The notes under the pieces: model-generated
The model's input: the letters and a program-made list of their open reading frames with translations, nothing else
Told to the model about the DNA's origin: nothing
The model's database searches: none
Position numbers and translations under genes: made by a program
Part shown: positions 17,894 to 26,315 of the stretch, one piece after another
Numbering within the stretch: position 1 is the first letter of the stretch
Layout of the letters: each line of letters starts with the position of its first letter
Origin: CAVVAL01 sp963740215
Lineage (GTDB): Bacteria; Actinomycetota; Actinomycetes; Mycobacteriales; Cryptosporangiaceae
DNA: 64,000 nucleotides
Assembly: GCA_963740215.1 (NCBI GenBank)
Contig: CAVUDJ010000015.1
Span: forward strand, 372,001 to 436,000
Direction: 5' to 3'

Positions 17894-18209
17894 GTGACGA
17901 CGTCAACCGCTGAGCCCGGGGCCTGGCAGCAGATCGTCGGCTGGCTGCTGTTCTGCTTCGACGCCCCGATCAACGCGGCAGTGACGGTTGCGCGCTCCCG
18001 CCGCCAGGTCACCGACAAGCCCGACACCGAGGGGTCACCACGTCGACGACGCCAGGCTCATCGCGATCCTCGACCGGATCAGCAAGGAAGCCCCTCCGTC
18101 GGAGGACAGCGACGGAACGCTGCGCCTCACGCTCGGGCAGCTGCTGCCCGGGACGGAGCACAGCGAGGCGTGGGAGATCTCGTCCCTGTTCCGCCGCATG
18201 TCCGGCTAG
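17894..18209 (+). CDS. Small hypothetical protein, frameshifted
   Basis: The GTG frame at 17894 encodes AWQQIVGWLLFCFDAPINAA then VTDKPDTEG. The sequence continues in the next frame as HHVDDARLIAILDRISKEAP ... LTLGQLLPGTEHSEAWEISSLFRRMSG and stops at 18209. Removing one G from GGGG at 18031-18034 joins the two halves into about 104 residues. I do not recognise a family. The stop overlaps the stop of the convergent DUF4261 gene by 2-3 bases. The compact second half looks like a real folded domain. Confidence 0.5.
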
Positions 18210-18997
18210 CGAACGGCGTACTCCGGGCTGGGTTGGATCGCGAGTACCTGACGCTTCGGGCCGACGAGCGAATCGCCGCGCAGGCAGGTCCACGCGCCGC
18301 TCGAACCGATGCCGGCCACCGTCTGACCGTGCGTGATCACCGGACCGTGCTCCAGCAGGTACGCGGAGATGTCGAGCAGGTACCCGGCGACCTCGGCCGG
18401 ATCCAGGCCGACGAAGTGGCACTGCAGGTCGTCCAAGCCGAACAGGTGCAGGCCGCGGGTGTCCATGACGCACTCGCCGGGCAGGCGCCCCTCGATGTGG
18501 TAGAGCCGGGCGTTGACCGGCAGCAGAGGGTCGTCGATGTCGGTCTTCGGATCCACGAGCTTCTGCGCAGGCGTCCAGTGGATCGCGGCCGGCGGCGCCA
18601 CCTCGATCAACGCTGCCAGCCCGTGACGCACGAGGTCCCAGCGCCGCTTCGGCTCCAGCGGTCGCGCAAGCATGTCGGTAAGGGTGATGCTGTGCCGGCA
18701 CCGCGGAAGCACCTCACCTGCGGCCGCCCAGTTCCAGGTCTGCTCCAGCGCGCGCCGGGCGGTGGCCGGGTCGAACGGCTCGTCGGTGGTGCCGATGAAG
18801 AGCATCGCGGCGGCGACGCCGTCCTGCGGCTCGATCGGGAAGTCCTTGCAGACGAAGGCGAGCGTGTCACCGATGAGAGGGTCCACTGTGCCCAGTCGTG
18901 CGCGCAGCTCGCGAAGGAACGCGGCCTTGTCGATGGTCGGTCTGGAAGGGTAGAGGAGTTCGAGCCCGTAGAGCCCCATGGCGGTGTCCGTGCTCAT
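18206..18997 (-). CDS. DUF4261 domain-containing protein
   Basis: About 263 residues, starting MSTDTAMGLYGLELLYPSRP. It matches my recollection of the DUF4261 family: LFIGTTDEPFD near residue 80, a C-terminal GLDDLQCHF motif, and the VAGYLLDISAYLLEHGPVI helix followed by DG/GSSG turns. Function unknown; no signal peptide or transmembrane helix. The ATG at 18997 is favoured because the upstream extension in the open frame is Arg-rich and non-coding in character. Confidence 0.65.
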   Translation of the reverse strand: MSTDTAMGLYGLELLYPSRPTIDKAAFLRELRARLGTVDPLIGDTLAFVCKDFPIEPQDGVAAAMLFIGTTDEPFDPATARRALEQTWNWAAAGEVLPRCRHSITLTDMLARPLEPKRRWDLVRHGLAALIEVAPPAAIHWTPAQKLVDPKTDIDDPLLPVNARLYHIEGRLPGECVMDTRGLHLFGLDDLQCHFVGLDPAEVAGYLLDISAYLLEHGPVITHGQTVAGIGSSGAWTCLRGDSLVGPKRQVLAIQPSPEYAVR

Positions 18998-19067
18998 GGC
19001 GCGCCAGGCTAGCAGTCCCCCTCGATCCCGTTTTGCCCGACGTGCGTACACGGGCGTCCGGCCCACA

Positions 19068-21248
19068 TCAGACCGGACGGAAGCGCCGTAGCCGCAGGCT
19101 GTTGGTGACGACGAAGAGGCTGGACAGCGCCATGGCCGCACCGCCGATCATGGGGCCGAGCAGGCCGAGAACCGCGAGCGGGATCGCCGCGACGTTGTAC
19201 GCGAAAGCCCAGAAGAGATTGCCGCGGATCGTGCTGAGCGTGCGCCGCGAGAGTCGGATCGCGTCCACGGCACCGAGGAGGTCGCCGCGGACGAGCGTGA
19301 GGTCGCTCGCCTCGATCGCGACGTCGGTACCGGTGCCCATCGCGATCCCGAGGTCGGCCTGGGCCAGCGCCGCCGCGTCGTTCACACCGTCGCCGACCAT
19401 CGCCACGACATGGCCCTCGGCCTGGAGCCGCCGCACGGCGTCGACCTTGCCGCCGGGCAACACCTCGGCAATGACGTCGTCTATGCCCACCTGGGCGGCG
19501 ACGCCCCGGGCGGCGCCCTCGTTGTCGCCGGTCAGCAGCACGGGGTGGAGGCCCAGCGCGCGCAGCCGGGTAACAGCGTCGGCGCTGGTGGCCTTGGGCG
19601 TGTCAGCGACGACGAGCAATGCCTGCGCCTCACCGGCCCACCCGACCAGCACGGGCGTGCGGCCGTCGCGCTGGGCCCGCTTCTCGGCCTTGTACAGCGA
19701 CGGCGAGAGCTCGAAGCCCCGCTCGACCAGGAACGACGGCCGTCCGACGGTGATCTCGCGTCCGCCGACCGCGCCGGTGACGCCGTGGCCGGCGTGGCTC
19801 ACGAAATCGTCGACAGCGGGCAGGGCGCCAGCGTGCGCCGCGCGTTCCGCGATGGCGCGCGCGATCGGGTGCTCGGACGCCGCCTCCAGCGCACCAGCGA
19901 GCCGCAGCGCCTCGGCCGTGTCGACGCCGTCGTTGGCGTGCACGTCGACGAGCCGCACCTGCCCGGTGGTAACGGTGCCGGTCTTGTCGAGCACGACCGT
20001 GTCGATGCGCCGGGTCTGCTCCAGTACCTCAGGGCCCTTGATGAGGATCCCGAGCTGCGCACCTCTGCCCGTGCCGACCAGCAGCGCGGTGGGCGTGGCC
20101 AGGCCGAGCGCGCACGGGCAGGCGATGACGAGCACCGCGACAGCCGCTGTGACCGCCGCGCCCACGTCGCCGGTGACCGCGACCCAGCCGGCGAACGTAC
20201 CGAGCGCGAGCACGATGACGATCGGGACGAAGATCGCCGAGATGCGGTCGGCGAGCCGCTGCACCGGCGCCTTGCCGGACTGCGCCTGCTGCACCAGCCG
20301 CGCCATCTGCGCGAGCGCCGTCTCGCTACCGACCCGCGTGGCGCGGACGACCAGCCGGCCGGACTCGTTCACCGCGGCGCCGACGACCTCGTCGCCCGGC
20401 CCGACCTCGACCGGAACGCTCTCGCCGGTGAGGAGCGAGGTGTCCACAGCGGACGCTCCGGTGATGACGACGCCGTCAGTGGCGATCTTCTCCCCCGGGC
20501 GCACCACGAACTCGTCGCCGGCCGTGATGCTCTCCGCCGGCACGCGCTTCTCGGCGCCGCCGACCAGCAGCGTCGCCTCCTTGGCGCCCAACTCCAGCAG
20601 GGCGCGCAGCGCGGCACCCGCACGTCGCTTCGCGCGGCTCTCCGCGTAGCGGCCGGCGAGGAGGAACGCGATCACCACCGCCGCCACCTCCAGGTAGAGG
20701 TGGTGCATACCCATGCCACGCTCCGGGACTAGCGAGAAGTCCATCCGCATCCCGACAACGCCGGCGCCGCCGAACAGCAGCGCCCAGACGCTCCACAGGT
20801 ACGCGGTGAGCGTGCCGAGCGAGATCAGGGTGTCCATGGTGGCCACGCCATGGCGGGCGTTGGTCCAGGCGGCGGCGTGGAACGGGGCTCCTGCCCAGAC
20901 CACGACCGGCGAGGCGAGCACCAGCGCGACCCACTGCCAGTAGTCGAACTGCAGCGCCGGGATCATCGACAGCAGGAACACGGGCGCCGCGAGCGACACG
21001 GCCACGACGAGCCGTAGCCGCAGGTCGTCGGTGCGCTCCTGCGGGGTGGCCGTGTAGCCGGTGGCCTCGACCGTGGCGACGAGCAACTCGGGCGTGACGC
21101 GGTCGGGGTCGTACGCGACGGTCGCCTTCTCGGTCGCGTAGTTCACCGTGGCGGTGACCCCGTCGACCTTGTTCAGCTTCCGCTCGACCCGCGCGGCGCA
21201 GGACGCGCAGGTCATGCCGCCGACGGTGAGTTCGACCTGAGTGGTCAC
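19068..21248 (-). CDS. copA: Copper-exporting P1B-type ATPase (CopA)
   Basis: 726 residues. An N-terminal HMA domain (GGMTCASCAARVE) binds copper. Membrane helices carry CPC (IACPCALGLATP, near 375). The P-domain has DKTGT (near 417), the N-domain SEHPIARAI, and the hinge GDGVND (near 614). The pattern identifies a Cu(I) exporter using ATP hydrolysis. The GTG start overlaps the copZ stop (GTGA). It is third in a csoR-copZ-copA line controlled by the CsoR box at 21761-21778. Confidence 0.93.
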   Translation of the reverse strand: MTTQVELTVGGMTCASCAARVERKLNKVDGVTATVNYATEKATVAYDPDRVTPELLVATVEATGYTATPQERTDDLRLRLVVAVSLAAPVFLLSMIPALQFDYWQWVALVLASPVVVWAGAPFHAAAWTNARHGVATMDTLISLGTLTAYLWSVWALLFGGAGVVGMRMDFSLVPERGMGMHHLYLEVAAVVIAFLLAGRYAESRAKRRAGAALRALLELGAKEATLLVGGAEKRVPAESITAGDEFVVRPGEKIATDGVVITGASAVDTSLLTGESVPVEVGPGDEVVGAAVNESGRLVVRATRVGSETALAQMARLVQQAQSGKAPVQRLADRISAIFVPIVIVLALGTFAGWVAVTGDVGAAVTAAVAVLVIACPCALGLATPTALLVGTGRGAQLGILIKGPEVLEQTRRIDTVVLDKTGTVTTGQVRLVDVHANDGVDTAEALRLAGALEAASEHPIARAIAERAAHAGALPAVDDFVSHAGHGVTGAVGGREITVGRPSFLVERGFELSPSLYKAEKRAQRDGRTPVLVGWAGEAQALLVVADTPKATSADAVTRLRALGLHPVLLTGDNEGAARGVAAQVGIDDVIAEVLPGGKVDAVRRLQAEGHVVAMVGDGVNDAAALAQADLGIAMGTGTDVAIEASDLTLVRGDLLGAVDAIRLSRRTLSTIRGNLFWAFAYNVAAIPLAVLGLLGPMIGGAAMALSSLFVVTNSLRLRRFRPV

Positions 21249-21451
21249 GCTGGTACCGCGTCGTATCCGGCCTCGTCGACCGCGGCCACCACGGCATCGT
21301 TGGCCACGCCCTCACCGGTGACGACGACGCGCTTGGTCGCCAGGTCGACCTCGACGTCGCTCACCCCGGCCACCTTGCCGACCTCGGCGCTCACCGATGC
21401 GACGCAGTGGCCACAGGTCATGCCGTCGACGATCCAGGTTTTGGTGGTCAC
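21245..21451 (-). CDS. copZ: Heavy-metal-associated domain copper chaperone (CopZ)
   Basis: A 68-residue single HMA domain with the metal motif GMTCGHC. It would hand Cu(I) to CopA or CsoR. GTG 21451 is preferred because CGAGGGG lies nine bases upstream; the in-frame ATG at 21460 would directly abut that Shine-Dalgarno. It follows csoR by about 18 bp and overlaps copA by 4 bp. Confidence 0.9.
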   Translation of the reverse strand: MTTKTWIVDGMTCGHCVASVSAEVGKVAGVSDVEVDLATKRVVVTGEGVANDAVVAAVDEAGYDAVPA

Positions 21452-21469
21452 GTGTTGCATCCCCTCGGA

Positions 21470-21751
21470 TCAGGACCGGACCAGCCGCGCGATGGCGGCG
21501 CTGGCTTCCCGGAGTTTCTCGTCGGCGACCTCGCCGCCTTCGGTCATCGCGTCGGCGACACAGTGACCCAGGTGGTCCTCAAGCAGGCTCAGCGCGACCG
21601 CCTGCAGCGCCTTCGTGGCCGCCGAGATCTGGGTTAGGACGTCGATGCAGTACGTGTCCTCGTCGACCATCCGCTGGAGCCCGCGGATCTGGCCCTCGAT
21701 GCGACGCAGCCGTGCCTGGACAGCCGCCTTGTCCGCCGTGTACCCAACCAT
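21470..21751 (-). CDS. csoR: Copper-sensing transcriptional repressor CsoR
   Basis: 93 residues, an all-helical DUF156/CsoR protein. Copper ligands are in place: Cys in EDTYCIDVL, and His/Cys in DHLGHCVAD. RRIEGQIRGLQRMVDED is the family signature. Cu(I) binding releases the repressor from DNA. It is the first gene of the csoR-copZ-copA operon and has a matching operator just upstream. Start ATG 21751. Confidence 0.93.
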   Translation of the reverse strand: MVGYTADKAAVQARLRRIEGQIRGLQRMVDEDTYCIDVLTQISAATKALQAVALSLLEDHLGHCVADAMTEGGEVADEKLREASAAIARLVRS

Positions 21752-21760
21752 GCCGCCACT

Positions 21761-21778
21761 ATACCCCGTGGGGGTACC
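21761..21778. promoter_or_regulatory. CsoR-type operator
   Basis: TACCCC-GTG-GGGGTA is a pseudo-palindrome of the G/C-rich CsoR class, 10-27 bp upstream of the csoR start codon. Copper-dependent autorepression of csoR-copZ-copA follows from this placement. Confidence 0.75.
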
Positions 21779-21787
21779 AGCTCGCGG

Positions 21788-21833
21788 TTTGGGCGATCTT
21801 TCTGTCGTTATAGCGCCAGAAAGATCGCCCAAA
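21788..21833 (-). terminator. Hairpin after the YcnI gene
   Basis: A perfect 17-bp inverted repeat (arm TTTGGGCGATCTTTCTG) with a 12-nt loop, starting 9 bp past the YcnI stop. It separates the YcnI/CopCD line from the csoR promoter. Confidence 0.75.
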
Positions 21834-21842
21834 TCCGTCGGG

Positions 21843-22559
21843 TCAGGCCTTGCGCGTGGTGCGGAACAGCGCGAGCCCACCCAGCACCAGGCCGGCGAGC
21901 CCCGCGATCAGGGCGCCGATCTCGATGCTGCTCGGCCCCTCGTCCTCGTGCTCGCTGCCGGCCGCGTGGCCGTTGCTGGCGGACGCCTCCTCGGTCTTCG
22001 CGTCGCCGTGGTGGTCGTCCTCGGCCTTGACCAGCTTCAACACGGGCGCCGGGTGCTCCGGCTCCTCGCCCTCGGCAGGCTCGTCGATCCAGCGGACGAC
22101 CTCGCCGCCGTCGTACGTCTGCAGCGCCTTGAACACCAGCTGCTCGGCCTCGGGCAGCGGCCCGACCGACACCTCGAACTCCTGGAACTGGCCGACCTGG
22201 ACACCGGTCGCCGCCGAGTCGGCGGTCCAGGTGACCCGCTCGATGCCCTCGGTCACGTCCTCGCCGTGCACCTTGATCGGCTTGTCCAGCTTCTTCCTGG
22301 TGACGGCGGCCTTCCAGCCGGCGACCGGCTTGTACGAGGCGTTCGCGATCGGCTGGTCGGACGGGAACACGACCTCCAGCTTGGTGGTCGGCTTCTCACG
22401 CTCGTTCGGGACGCGGAATGCGAGCTTGGCGAAGCCGCCCTGGTTCGCCTCCTTCGGGTTGACCGTGACGTGCGCGGCGGCCGGAAGGGCGGTGGCCAGG
22501 AGCACGACGGCCGCGCCCCCGACGACGGCGCCGAGGCGGCGAAGGGTGGACCGAACCAT
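21843..22559 (-). CDS. YcnI/DUF1775 copper-binding membrane-anchored protein
   Basis: About 238 residues. After a signal peptide the mature N-terminus is AHVTVNPKEA, where the N-terminal His of the YcnI family is a copper ligand (histidine brace). The DUF1775 domain continues to about residue 160. A His/Asp/Glu-rich linker (EDDHHGDAKTEE) and one C-terminal transmembrane helix follow. Probably an extracytoplasmic copper chaperone. AAAGGAAA precedes the ATG. It is 32 bp downstream of the CopCD fusion. Confidence 0.88.
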   Translation of the reverse strand: MVRSTLRRLGAVVGGAAVVLLATALPAAAHVTVNPKEANQGGFAKLAFRVPNEREKPTTKLEVVFPSDQPIANASYKPVAGWKAAVTRKKLDKPIKVHGEDVTEGIERVTWTADSAATGVQVGQFQEFEVSVGPLPEAEQLVFKALQTYDGGEVVRWIDEPAEGEEPEHPAPVLKLVKAEDDHHGDAKTEEASASNGHAAGSEHEDEGPSSIEIGALIAGLAGLVLGGLALFRTTRKA

Positions 22560-22591
22560 GGGTTTCCTTTCGTGGGTGGAGTACCGGGTCA

Positions 22592-24343
22592 TCAGCGGAC
22601 CCGGATCTTGCGGTCGACCGTCACCTGGTCCACATCGGACGTCCGGACGGTGGCTTTCAGCTCCCACTCGCCGGCGACGGGTATCTGCACCTCGCCGACG
22701 ACGTGGTTCTCGGTGATCGCCAGGAGCGGGATCTCGACGGCTTCGATGCCCTTCTCCTTCAGTGCGATCGTCGCCTTCCACTCGATCACCCGGATCGGCT
22801 TGCCGTCCTTCGTGAAGGCGGTCAGGTGCATGGAGTTGTTGCCGGGCCGCGCCGGGCTGAGGTCGATCTGGAGCTTCAGCTTGGGCGTGTCGACGGTGGT
22901 GTTGAACGCGAGTTGCTGCGGCGCCGCCGCGCTGACCGCCGTGCGGCCAGGCGTGGTCTGCACCAGCGCCGTCGCGACGCCGATGACGACGACGGCGAGC
23001 GCGACCTCGACGAAGATCCGCGACCGCAGCCGCTTCGGACCCTCCTCGTCGGGCAGCGGCTCCTCTTCGCTGAGTGCGTGCGCGACCGTCACGGGGTAGC
23101 GCTGCCGCACCCAGGCCCGCGCGAGCGCCGCCACGGACAGGATCGCCGCGAGCCCGACGATCTTCGCGATCACCAGGCGGCCGTAGGTACTGCTCAGCAG
23201 GGCGCCGAACGTGCCGATCTCCAGCAGTGCCTCGATCGTGCCCGTGAAGGCCAGCGCGATCACCGCGTAGGTGGCCCAGCGGGACCACACCGGCAGGATC
23301 ACCGCCAGCTCGTCCGGCTTCGCCGCCGGCAGCAGGTACCGGGCGAGCACGACGAGCCCGCCGATCCACACGGCCATCGCGCCGACGTGGATCGCGTCGG
23401 CCGGGATCGACAGCAGCCGACCAGGCGACGCCCAGGCGTGGCCCGCGAACGGCCAGGTGAACAAGGTCAGCGTGCCGAACGCGGTGAGCAGGCCCCACTC
23501 CGCGGTGCCGAGCGGCTTCGCCTTCGTGATCCGCCAGAGGAGCGTGGTGGCGGCGACGAGCAGCCCGAGGCGGATCACCTGCGCCTTGCCGACCACCGTC
23601 GACGCGGTGGCCGTGAGGTCGTCCCAGGTGATGTCGGCGAGCGTGCCACCGGTCGAGTACGGCGCCTGGACCAGCAACGACGCCAGCGTGCCGCCGAACA
23701 GCAGCCCCCAGCCGATCCACACGAGCTTCGCGGGGCCGGCGACCTCCAGCCGTCGCGGCCACAGCGCCGCCAGCATCAGCACCGCGCCGCCGAGCAACGC
23801 CACGCCGAGGTACCCGGCGAACTTGCTCACCGACAGGATGCCGCGGACGAGCGGGTCGACCTCGGCCTCGGTGCTGGCGTCGATCTTCGTTGCCTGCTGT
23901 GACGGCGCGCCGATGCTGAACGTGTAGCCGCCCGAGATCGGGTGCCCGTCGGCCGAGATGACCCGGTAACTCACGAGGTATGTGCCCTGGCGCAGGTCCT
24001 TCTTGAGCGCGACCGTGGCCTCGGTGGGTTTGCCCTGAGTCATCTTGCCCTCGGTGGCCCGCTTGCCGTCCGGGTCGACGACCGTGAGGCGGCCGAGCTT
24101 GGTGCCCACCGCCTCGCTGAACGTGAGCGTCACCGCGCTCGGCGCCTCGTTCAGGATCGACCCTCGCTCGGGATCGGTCTTCAAGAGGGAGGCGTGCGCC
24201 GAAGCGGGCGTGGCGGGCAGCACGATCGCGAGCAGCGCGACCACCGCAGCCGCGGCGAGCGCAGCCACCCTCTTGAGTTTCGGATTCTTGGGGGTCGGCG
24301 AGGCCGCGGGACCCCCAAGAATCCGAAGGTCGGCGTGGGTCAT
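22592..24343 (-). CDS. CopC-CopD fusion copper transport protein
   Basis: About 583 residues. A signal sequence ends at ASAHASLLKTDP, the N-terminal His of the CopC cupredoxin-like domain (to about residue 150). A CopD domain with about eight helices follows, with HVGAMAVWIGG and FAGHAW histidines. The C-terminus ends in a YtkA-like extracytoplasmic domain (PVAGEWELKATVRTSD). It probably imports or delivers copper. The ATG overlaps the previous gene's stop (ATGA). A strong hairpin lies within its first 20 codons, which is unusual for a coding start. Confidence 0.88.
   Translation of the reverse strand: MTHADLRILGGPAASPTPKNPKLKRVAALAAAAVVALLAIVLPATPASAHASLLKTDPERGSILNEAPSAVTLTFSEAVGTKLGRLTVVDPDGKRATEGKMTQGKPTEATVALKKDLRQGTYLVSYRVISADGHPISGGYTFSIGAPSQQATKIDASTEAEVDPLVRGILSVSKFAGYLGVALLGGAVLMLAALWPRRLEVAGPAKLVWIGWGLLFGGTLASLLVQAPYSTGGTLADITWDDLTATASTVVGKAQVIRLGLLVAATTLLWRITKAKPLGTAEWGLLTAFGTLTLFTWPFAGHAWASPGRLLSIPADAIHVGAMAVWIGGLVVLARYLLPAAKPDELAVILPVWSRWATYAVIALAFTGTIEALLEIGTFGALLSSTYGRLVIAKIVGLAAILSVAALARAWVRQRYPVTVAHALSEEEPLPDEEGPKRLRSRIFVEVALAVVVIGVATALVQTTPGRTAVSAAAPQQLAFNTTVDTPKLKLQIDLSPARPGNNSMHLTAFTKDGKPIRVIEWKATIALKEKGIEAVEIPLLAITENHVVGEVQIPVAGEWELKATVRTSDVDQVTVDRKIRVR
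24279..24327 (-). other. Perfect hairpin inside the first codons of the CopCD gene
   Basis: A 17-bp perfect inverted repeat (arm TTCGGATTCTTGGGGGT) of the same style as the gene-end hairpins, but overlapping codons about 6-22 of copCD. It may terminate the zinc-finger gene's transcript, or the true copCD start may lie downstream (GTG in KRVAALAAA). Confidence 0.65.
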
Positions 24344-24957
24344 GCGGCGGTTCCGATCGGGCCCGTGGTGCGGGCGGTTCGCGGCGATGCGCCGGTACGG
24401 CCCAACGCCCAGAGCAGCCCGGCCTGGAACACCGCCAGGAGGTGCCCGACCTCGTGCGCGACCAGCGCGCCGTTGTTCGCGACGTCCAGCGTGCTCGTGA
24501 CCAGCAGGCACGCGGACAGCGCCACCGCGACCGGCACGAGCGCCGCCGCCCGCGCGGGCCGCCACGCGGCGAACAGGTACCCGACGGCGATCGCCACGTC
24601 GAACGACGCCATCTCGCGGCTCACGTGCAACGCCTCGCCGGAGCCGGCGAACAGCATCGGCAGCCCGAGCAGCAGTTGAGCGAGGGCGGTGACGGCCAGC
24701 GCGACTCGGAGCACCTGGCGCCGACCGCGCGCCTCGCGAGCCGGATCCGCGGCGACGGCGGCCAGCACGCGCTCGGTGAGATCGGGCACCTTCACCGGCT
24801 GCACGCGCACCGCGCGCGTCACCGCCTCCGCGCTGTCCTTCCACGCCCGGCAGTCGCCACATGAAGCGAGGTGATCGGTGACCCGGCCAGCGGGCATGCC
24901 GGGATCCTCGCCGTCGATCATGGCCGAGATCGCGATCCGCGTCTGGGTGCACATCAT
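24340..24957 (-). CDS. Putative zinc-finger (zf-HC2) anti-sigma-like membrane protein
   Basis: About 205 residues. The N-terminal domain has HLASCGDCRAW, the HxxxCxxC zinc-associated anti-sigma motif. Several hydrophobic helices follow (LALAVTALAQLLLGLPMLF and later segments). The gene is divergent from an ECF sigma gene 56 bp away, the usual partner arrangement. It is translationally coupled to copCD, which ties the sigma system to copper proteins. Tandem ATGs (24957, 24954) follow GGAGG very closely; either could be used. Confidence 0.75.
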   Translation of the reverse strand: MMCTQTRIAISAMIDGEDPGMPAGRVTDHLASCGDCRAWKDSAEAVTRAVRVQPVKVPDLTERVLAAVAADPAREARGRRQVLRVALAVTALAQLLLGLPMLFAGSGEALHVSREMASFDVAIAVGYLFAAWRPARAAALVPVAVALSACLLVTSTLDVANNGALVAHEVGHLLAVFQAGLLWALGRTGASPRTARTTGPIGTAA

Positions 24958-25013
24958 GCCTCCATAGTCGTTGCTCGTGAACGGCCAGTTCCCGGCACCC
25001 GTACTCTTTTGAC

Positions 25014-25538
25014 GTGGACGACGTGACGAACTGGGCGCTGCGGGCGCGCGACGGTGACCCACTCGCCGAGGCTGCGTTCGTCCGCGCAACGCAGGCCGAA
25101 GTCTGGCGGCTGTGCGCCGCGCTCGTCGACTCCGGCGCGGCCGACGACCTCACCCAGGATGCGTACCTGCGGGCATTCCGGGCACTTCCAGCGTTCGAGG
25201 CGCGATCCAGCGCGCGCACGTGGCTGTTCGGGATCGCCCGCCGCACCTGCGCCGACCACCTGCGGTCCGCCGTACGGCGACGCCGCCTCGACGACGTGCT
25301 GCGGCGCCGCGCGTTGGCCGAGTCCGCGCCCGACCCGGCCTCGCTGACCAGTACGAACGACCTGCTCAGCCAGGTGCCTGACGAGCGCCGCGGCGCGTTC
25401 GTCCTCACCCAGTTGCTGGGCCTGTCGTACGAGGAGGCGGCGACCGTCGAGGGCGTACCGGTCGGCACGATCCGGTCCCGGGTGGCGCGTGCCCGTACGC
25501 AACTGGTCGACCTGCTGGCCGAGGCCGCAGCGTCCTAA
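25014..25538 (+). CDS. ECF RNA polymerase sigma factor (SigC-like)
   Basis: 174 residues with sigma region 2 (DDLTQDAYLRAFRALPAFEARSSARTW) and region 4 (LLGLSYEEAATVEGVPVGTIRSRVARAR). It most resembles the mycobacterial SigC type, based on recollection of those motifs. It reads outward from the copper cluster, opposite a zf-HC2 membrane protein. No clear Shine-Dalgarno precedes the GTG at 25014, so the transcript may be leaderless. Confidence 0.85.
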   Translation: MDDVTNWALRARDGDPLAEAAFVRATQAEVWRLCAALVDSGAADDLTQDAYLRAFRALPAFEARSSARTWLFGIARRTCADHLRSAVRRRRLDDVLRRRALAESAPDPASLTSTNDLLSQVPDERRGAFVLTQLLGLSYEEAATVEGVPVGTIRSRVARARTQLVDLLAEAAAS

Positions 25539-25601
25539 CCGCCGCGAGCCGGCCACCCGCACCCGCCACCCGCCCCACCCCGCTCCCGCACCAGCCCGCC
25601 C

Positions 25602-25672
25602 CAAACCGGACTGTTCGGGTATTGGTCCTCTAACCGGACAGCCGAAGCCGCCATTTCCCCGACAGTTGAGCG
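25602..25672. repeat. Structured intergenic repeat, copy A4
   Basis: Shares with copy A5 (31117) the blocks ACCGGACTGTTC, GTATTGGTCC and CCCCGACAGTTG. ACTGT near the left end can pair with ACAGT near the right end. An internal TTCGG/CCGAA helix replaces the CGGTAT/ATACCG helix of A5, a compensatory change. Lies between the sigma gene and the MauE-like gene. Confidence 0.7.
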
Positions 25673-25750
25673 ATTCAAGCGCAGGGGTGCTTAGGGAGTT
25701 CTTAGGCGCCGGTCTGGAACCAACCCGGCGCGCCAGTCGACTAACCCGGC

Positions 25751-26254
25751 GTGACGACAACGCTGAACACTCGTGCCGCGGTCGTGCCGTGGCTGGCCAC
25801 TGCGGCCCGGCTGATCCTCGGCACCGTGTGGATCGTCGCCGGAGCGACCAAGGTGGCGGATCTCGCCGAGTCTGTGCGCGCAGTCCGGGCGTATCGGGCG
25901 CTGCCCGAGTGGGCGGTTCCGGTGGTCGGCGCCGGACTGCCGTTCCTGGAGATCGCGCTCGGGCTGCTGCTCGTCGTGGGCTTCAGCGTGCGGTTCGGGG
26001 CGATCGTCTCGGCTGCCCTGCTTGCGGTCTTCATCGCCGGGATCGTCTCGGCGTCGGTCCGCGGGCTCCAGATCGACTGCGGCTGCTTCGGCGGCGGTGG
26101 CGAACTCGGCGCGGGTGAGCAGACCAGGTACGGGACCGAGATCGCCCGCGACGTCGGACTGCTGGCGCTCGCCGGCCTGCTCGCGTGGCGGCCGGCCAGC
26201 CGGTTCTCGATCGACAGCTGGATATCAGGGGGTATGGATGAGCGAACCGCGTGA
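25751..26254 (+). CDS. MauE/DoxX-family membrane protein
   Basis: 167 residues with four transmembrane helices. The family marker DCGCFGGGGE sits in the loop after helix 3; this cysteine motif is shared with MauE and DoxX-related redox proteins that pass reducing equivalents to extracytoplasmic thiol proteins. It is followed directly by a DsbA-like gene, a typical pairing. GTG 25751 has only a weak ribosome-binding site. Confidence 0.85.
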   Translation: MTTTLNTRAAVVPWLATAARLILGTVWIVAGATKVADLAESVRAVRAYRALPEWAVPVVGAGLPFLEIALGLLLVVGFSVRFGAIVSAALLAVFIAGIVSASVRGLQIDCGCFGGGGELGAGEQTRYGTEIARDVGLLALAGLLAWRPASRFSIDSWISGGMDERTA

Positions 26255-26315
26255 GCGAATCGATGGGCACAGCGTGCGCGAATGCGCCGCCGACCGAAGC
26301 GAGGCGTGCCATGAG
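26239..26315 (+). repeat. Operon-linker repeat, copy C2 (MauE to DsbA)
   Basis: Contains GGGCACAGCGTGCGCGAATG, CGCCGCCGA and AGCGAGGCGTGCCATGAG. The stop of the MauE gene lies near its left end, and the ATG of the DsbA gene is its last few bases. GAGG in the right end can serve as ribosome-binding site. Confidence 0.75.

Noticed and set aside
18898..20649. 583-codon + strand frame opposite copA, rich in Ala/Ser/Thr/Pro
   Set aside because: Complement of copA; composition is a GC-skew artefact and there is no signal peptide or domain.
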